Below are positions 60,257-64,000 of a stretch of DNA of 64,000 nt, in pieces. The DNA is from Molanna angustata (Eukaryota > Arthropoda > Insecta > Trichoptera > Molannidae): NCBI GenBank assembly GCA_963576475.1, contig OY754974.1, positions 5,348,274 to 5,412,273 on the forward strand, written 5' to 3'. The notes under the pieces were generated by a model. The model was not told the DNA's origin, made no database searches, and worked only from the letters and a program-made list of their open reading frames with translations. The translations under genes were made by a program, and so were the position numbers. The first letter of the stretch is position 1. Each line of letters opens with the position of its first letter.

Positions 60257-61774
60257 TTATAATAATCCAATTTCTTTGAGAACAGCGTTAGAGCTCTTTA
60301 TGACCTCATCCTTGAATCTCCATATCTTCGTGTCTAATACAGGATATAGCCTATAGTCAGAACAATTTAGTTCTCCGTGACAGTTTTTTCGGTAGTGATG
60401 CATATGAGCATCTTCCACAGTTATGTCATAAGAAACACGCGATTTGGGGGAGATATGCATCGGATAATGATTGTGCACAGCAACAACTTTTTGCGTATCC
60501 ATGAAAGATTTCACATAACTGCCTGGATATGTAAAATTAATCGATCGATAAATGTGTTGCATTATGTGCAAATATGGGGGAACGTCTGGTTTTATCCCGG
60601 TTGGATTTAAGTCATCTAAAAAGTATACATTTCGAACGTTGTATGAGGCCCACTTTTGTCCGTCTTTTTCTGATATGGGTACGATTCTGTCCATTAATTC
60701 CTTCCAAGTCTTGTCACGCACGGGAACAATCAATTCGTCAATATCAATAAGCACAATGTATCTGTATTTGTAAATGTTTCTATAGAAGCAGTCGTTGTAC
60801 GGAATCAATTCGTCGAGACACTGTTGAAAGTTGTTGTTGACAATGTAGAGATGCTGAAGAAATGGTATATTGGGTTGTCCTTCGGGTAATGTTACATGTC
60901 TAACATCTATCTTTCCACGTTTTACGTAGTGATCCAAAACTTTTTTCATATTCGGATGTATGTGAAGTTGGTATAGGTGAACCATGTCTGCTCCCAGCCT
61001 CTCTATTATTTCCAACCACTCAACCAGTCTGTACGACAAATCCACTTCGAGGAAATCTAATCCTTTCACGCAAACACCAAAATCCTTCCTAACTGGATTT
61101 GGTTCGTAGACGACTCGTAACATGTTTCTTGCTCCGTCACACGGACGTTCGACGATCGACACCGCCGCTGGTGGAACGGAATCATGATCTTTAGGAAGCT
61201 GGCAATTTATTATGTAGGGTCCATAATTCCCAGGTGTATGAGGTCCCCATTCCTTGATCCAAACCCATTGATATTCGTTCGTTGCCATGATAATTGGTTC
61301 GGTTTTATTTTCAAACCAAAATTGACAGTACACCGGTTTAGTGATTTCGGGATTATCTATCATAGATATAATTCGAACGCTTTTATTTCCATCGATTGCT
61401 CTTGTGTCGTAATATGCGCTGTAAAATTCGAATGAGCCATTTCTTGTCTTCAACCTTTGCCAATATAAATTGTTAAAATCCAAGTTGTATATGAAAGGAA
61501 ACGGAGCGCAAGACTGATTTTTATAAAACATTTCATAATATCTGTATTCGTTTGATTTCCAATATCTCAAGGGAAGGTTTGGAAGCAGCTTGACGATTTG
61601 ATCCAACTGTCGGGTTTCTGGTAATGGTGTCACATTGAAAAATCTCAAATTCGACCTTCTTAAATTCAACGTGTGGAATTGTATCATGATTGTCTCCAAA
61701 TAAAAGAATATCGTCACTGTAAAAAGCGTCCCTCCGAAGAATATTATGGTTAACCATTTTCTTTTCTTGAAACA
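60257..61774 (-). CDS. Glycosyltransferase family 92 protein, last coding exon
   Basis: Exon of 505 codons plus TAA. It begins at a splice acceptor (TTTTATTTTTCAG, then TGT, phase 0). The frame before it has no ATG and hits TAA, so the true start is in an upstream exon not identified here. The first codons read CFKKRKWLTIIFFGGTLFTV: a basic stretch then a hydrophobic helix to about residue 27, a type II signal-anchor placing the enzyme in the Golgi/ER lumen. The lumenal part has the GT92 (DUF23) layout: DFGVCVKGLDFLEVD (about 231), LVEWLEIIERLGAD, RYIVLIDIDELIVP with the metal-binding DxD (344-346), VHNHYPMH and HHYRKNC near the end. Six N-glycosylation sequons (such as NQS, NGS, NKT). Known family members include nematode GALT-1, a beta-1,4-galactosyltransferase acting on N-glycan core fucose; the substrate here is unknown. 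Confidence 0.92.
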   Translation of the reverse strand, partial: CFKKRKWLTIIFFGGTLFTVTIFFYLETIMIQFHTLNLRRSNLRFFNVTPLPETRQLDQIVKLLPNLPLRYWKSNEYRYYEMFYKNQSCAPFPFIYNLDFNNLYWQRLKTRNGSFEFYSAYYDTRAIDGNKSVRIISMIDNPEITKPVYCQFWFENKTEPIIMATNEYQWVWIKEWGPHTPGNYGPYIINCQLPKDHDSVPPAAVSIVERPCDGARNMLRVVYEPNPVRKDFGVCVKGLDFLEVDLSYRLVEWLEIIERLGADMVHLYQLHIHPNMKKVLDHYVKRGKIDVRHVTLPEGQPNIPFLQHLYIVNNNFQQCLDELIPYNDCFYRNIYKYRYIVLIDIDELIVPVRDKTWKELMDRIVPISEKDGQKWASYNVRNVYFLDDLNPTGIKPDVPPYLHIMQHIYRSINFTYPGSYVKSFMDTQKVVAVHNHYPMHISPKSRVSYDITVEDAHMHHYRKNCHGELNCSDYRLYPVLDTKIWRFKDEVIKSSNAVLKEIGLL

Positions 61775-61787
61775 CTGAAAAATAAAA
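61775..61787 (-). promoter_or_regulatory. 3' splice site of the glycosyltransferase exon
   Basis: Minus-strand TTTTATTTTTCAG, AG at 61776-61775. The frame is phase 0 across it. The intron runs to larger coordinates and contains the following repeats if the upstream exon lies outside the window. Confidence 0.8.
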
Positions 61788-62322
61788 TCACCAATAAGAT
61801 TTTAAAATTAATAATTTATTCAACACAAGATGTCATAACATAATTCTAATTGTAGATCTTACAAAGTATAATGCTAAGATAATGGAGCTGGTCACAATCA
61901 TAATACGAACAATAGTTTGAATATGCAAGAATGATTTAAAAAGATAAAACCTATTTGTTTAATTAAAATCTTTTTGAAGATAAAACCTATTTAAGATTGA
62001 CATATTGATGTGTAAATACCTACACTTAAAATAAAAGTTTTCTGTTTACTATCCATATTAATATAATTTATTAAAATAATAAATATTTAAAATGGGCAGT
62101 CAAATTATAATTTTGTTTCACTTTGTAACGTTCATTTTACATCCTATTTGCCTCCCAAGTAAACATTGTCATACGATATTCTATTCAAAATATATACCTA
62201 TACTACAGTGCATTTCAGATTTGTCGTATCAATTTCATCGTGAATACCTATGTAGTTTCAGTTAATTTATGTGCTTATTATTTTTTTTTAATTGTATATT
62301 TTATAAATTACTACTTTTCTGT
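61788..62322. other. Probable intron, AT-rich
   Basis: No exon with a plausible phase-0 donor and N-terminal coding text could be picked out with confidence. No repeats recognised. Confidence 0.45.
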
Positions 62323-62471
62323 GAGTCACTTCGCGATATGTTTCGGAAGAGCTGTCCTTCCATCCACCGGCGAATCGAGACTAAATGTTGAAGAGAGATT
62401 ATTATGTTTAATGTATGGATGTGGGACGTGAGTAGGACAGCTCTTCCAAAACATGTTGCGAAGTGACTAAC
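62323..62471. mobile_element. Small hairpin element (MITE-like)
   Basis: Terminal inverted repeats of about 34 bp: AGTCACTTCGCGATATGTTT, CGGAAGAGCTGTCC at 62324-62357, and their reverse complement at 62437-62470, with three to four mismatches. 80-bp centre without ORF. It lies in the probable intron of the glycosyltransferase gene. Confidence 0.75.
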
Positions 62472-62514
62472 AAAAAAGATAAATAGATAATTGGAAAAAT
62501 GTACCGTTATCTGG

Positions 62515-62975
62515 ATGAATAGAGACACTGGGGTGAATATAGACGATTAAAAAAAATGTTTTGGTATTTGCAATTTATGATGATTAGATATTTATAAAGT
62601 ACATCATTTTTATTATCTGCCAACGTAATTAATATTGAAATGTTGCAACATATTTTTTTATTTATTATGTGTCAATCGCGTTGGAGGTACACGATCATTT
62701 TTTTGTACTGCAAAACTTCGCATATAAAGTTAGTAAAATCGGTGTTTTTGGTTTGTTTTAACATATTAAGCAAAACTAATTTATCGATAAGTATTTTCAT
62801 TTAATTTGAAAGCAATATTTTAATATTTTCATTATATGAAGGTTTTGTTTGTTACCTACCAATAATTCTCATTTGGGATGAATATGGACAAGTAATGGGG
62901 TGAATAGGGACAAGTAGTGGGTGTATAGAGACATAGGTAATAGAGTGGGGTGTATGGGGACAAGTATTTAGTGAA
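62515..62975 (+). repeat. Degenerate GGGTGAATAGGGACAAGTA repeats
   Basis: At 62515-62545 and mainly 62874-62975, the phrase GGGTGAATAxxGACA(AGTAxT) recurs at about 20-25 bp spacing (GGATGAATATGGACAAGTAA, GGGTGAATAGGGACAAGTAG, GGGTGTATAGAGACATAGGT, GGGTGTATGGGGACAAGTAT). 62546-62873 between them is AT-rich without recognisable content. Confidence 0.7.
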
Positions 62976-63140
62976 TAAATTCAGTTATTAACAGGATCTA
63001 TATTGTATAGGTAAACTGCTATTGCCAATTAATTTATTTCTCAGCAAAAAAAGCAATATTAGCGTGAGAAATGAATTTAAATAAATTTCTCCTTTGCTGG
63101 GGACTGAACCCATAGAAACTTAACGTCTTACAACGTCTTA

Positions 63141-64000
63141 CACAAAAACACTGGGGTCTTGAAATGATTTTTTTTTTTTTTTTTTAATAAAAAAATGAAT
63201 ATGTCCTTGTTAAACAAGTACATATACATCTTCCTACGTTCCCTAAACTAAGCATAAATGCTTGTCCTATAGGTGAACGAGATCGGTCGAGGCAGGATTC
63301 GAACTCGCGACCACTGGATTACTAACCCAGCGCGCTAACCGCTCTGCCATCCACCCATCCAAAAATTCTTGCTTCTTAATTTTGCTTCCTCTACAAGAAA
63401 ATCTCGCTTTTTACATTTACACTTGTAAATTTCTATCCATAATAATATATTGTTACTATTTTCATTAATTAAGTCTCCTTTGATAATATTTATGAATTCT
63501 TTACTAACAAGGTAAATATAAAGACTTATTAAATATAACCACATAATTCTTGAACCTTAAACAAAATGAACTTTTCAAAAACACATTTAAACATATCATT
63601 TATATACCTACTACACAATGGTATCGTCGCACCGACTCTAATGTATGCTAGTGAGACATGGACATGGCAGAAGACGCATGAAAGTAGAATTAACGCGGCT
63701 GAAATGAGGTCACTAAGACGAATGTGTGGTAAAACGATGTATGATAGAATAAGAAATGAGGATATTAGACGAGAATGTATGATTGAAAGAAATATCGTAA
63801 GTAAGATGAAAATAAATGCTCGAATATTCTTTTTTAATTGCATATACGCAAACATTGGATTTTTTCCCTTTCGGGAGTCAAATGATATTTTTATTGAAAA
63901 ACATTTTTTTTTTCAACATCTCAATAGAGACGATGTCGGCTGGTTTGCCGCCAATGACCAGCCGATGACAAGTCGTAAGCCCTGTAGGTGCCTCGAGTTC
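63141..64000 (+). repeat. Right copy of the 0.87-kb duplication
   Basis: Corresponds to 49406-50274 with a 9-base deletion near 63594 and continues past the window edge. Contains a type 1 SINE (63168-63360, minus), the LINE D segment (from about 63612) and element G (from 63823). Left border is at CACAAAAACACTGGGG; the flanks differ before it. Confidence 0.9.

Noticed and set aside
61533..61775. 80-codon frame MFQEKKMVNHN... as an alternative start
   Set aside because: It is in another frame from the glycosyltransferase and crosses the splice acceptor.

Overview
The window is AT-rich nuclear DNA from an insect. Indications are an intron-bearing animal-type gene, several tRNA-headed SINEs, R1-like, RTE-like and CR1-like LINE remnants, a mariner fragment, Penelope-like hairpins and many GTAGGTAC/TACCTAC words. 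Lepidoptera or Hemiptera would fit, but the sequence alone does not decide the order. Nothing prokaryotic or organellar was seen.

Only one host gene is supported. The last coding exon of a family 92 glycosyltransferase (type II membrane protein) lies on the minus strand at 60257-61774. It starts at a splice acceptor, so its first exon(s) lie upstream, perhaps beyond the window. Almost everything else is dead or non-autonomous mobile DNA with AT-rich spacer between.

Layout. 1-10 kb: a non-coding repeat split by a SINE, a repeat with a (CA)n core, clustered SINEs, a hairpin element with hammerhead ribozyme motifs (6673-7178), and a 156-bp palindrome. 10-25 kb: LINE 3' pieces, a 382-bp inverted-repeat element, a GC-rich retroposon with a 15-bp target-site duplication (TSD), more SINEs, and a 400-bp (TTTA)n tract. 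26.4-30.3 kb: a three-layer nest in which a LINE fragment is interrupted by an RTE-like fragment and by an R1-like LINE with a long open reverse transcriptase frame; a mariner scrap and another LINE piece follow. 34.5-38.9 kb: a TIR element of about 1 kb whose left arm received a 3.4-kb LTR element with equal-length 668-bp LTRs but no visible pol gene. 40-50 kb: more LINE fragments, and a palindromic element inserted into an RT frame with a 13-bp TSD. 50-59 kb: non-coding repeats, a second ribozyme-like hairpin element, and satellites of 81, 28, 18 and 141 bp. 59-64 kb: an RTE-like pseudogene, the glycosyltransferase exon, a small hairpin element, and a near-identical duplicate of the 49.4-50.3 kb block.

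The mobile pieces do not form a working pathway. Their value lies in the record of nested insertions, in which many exact TSDs fix element borders and the order of events. The most unusual items are the two hairpin elements with hammerhead-type cores and 12-bp TSDs, the LTR element without pol, and the palindromic and GC-rich retroposons of unknown family.
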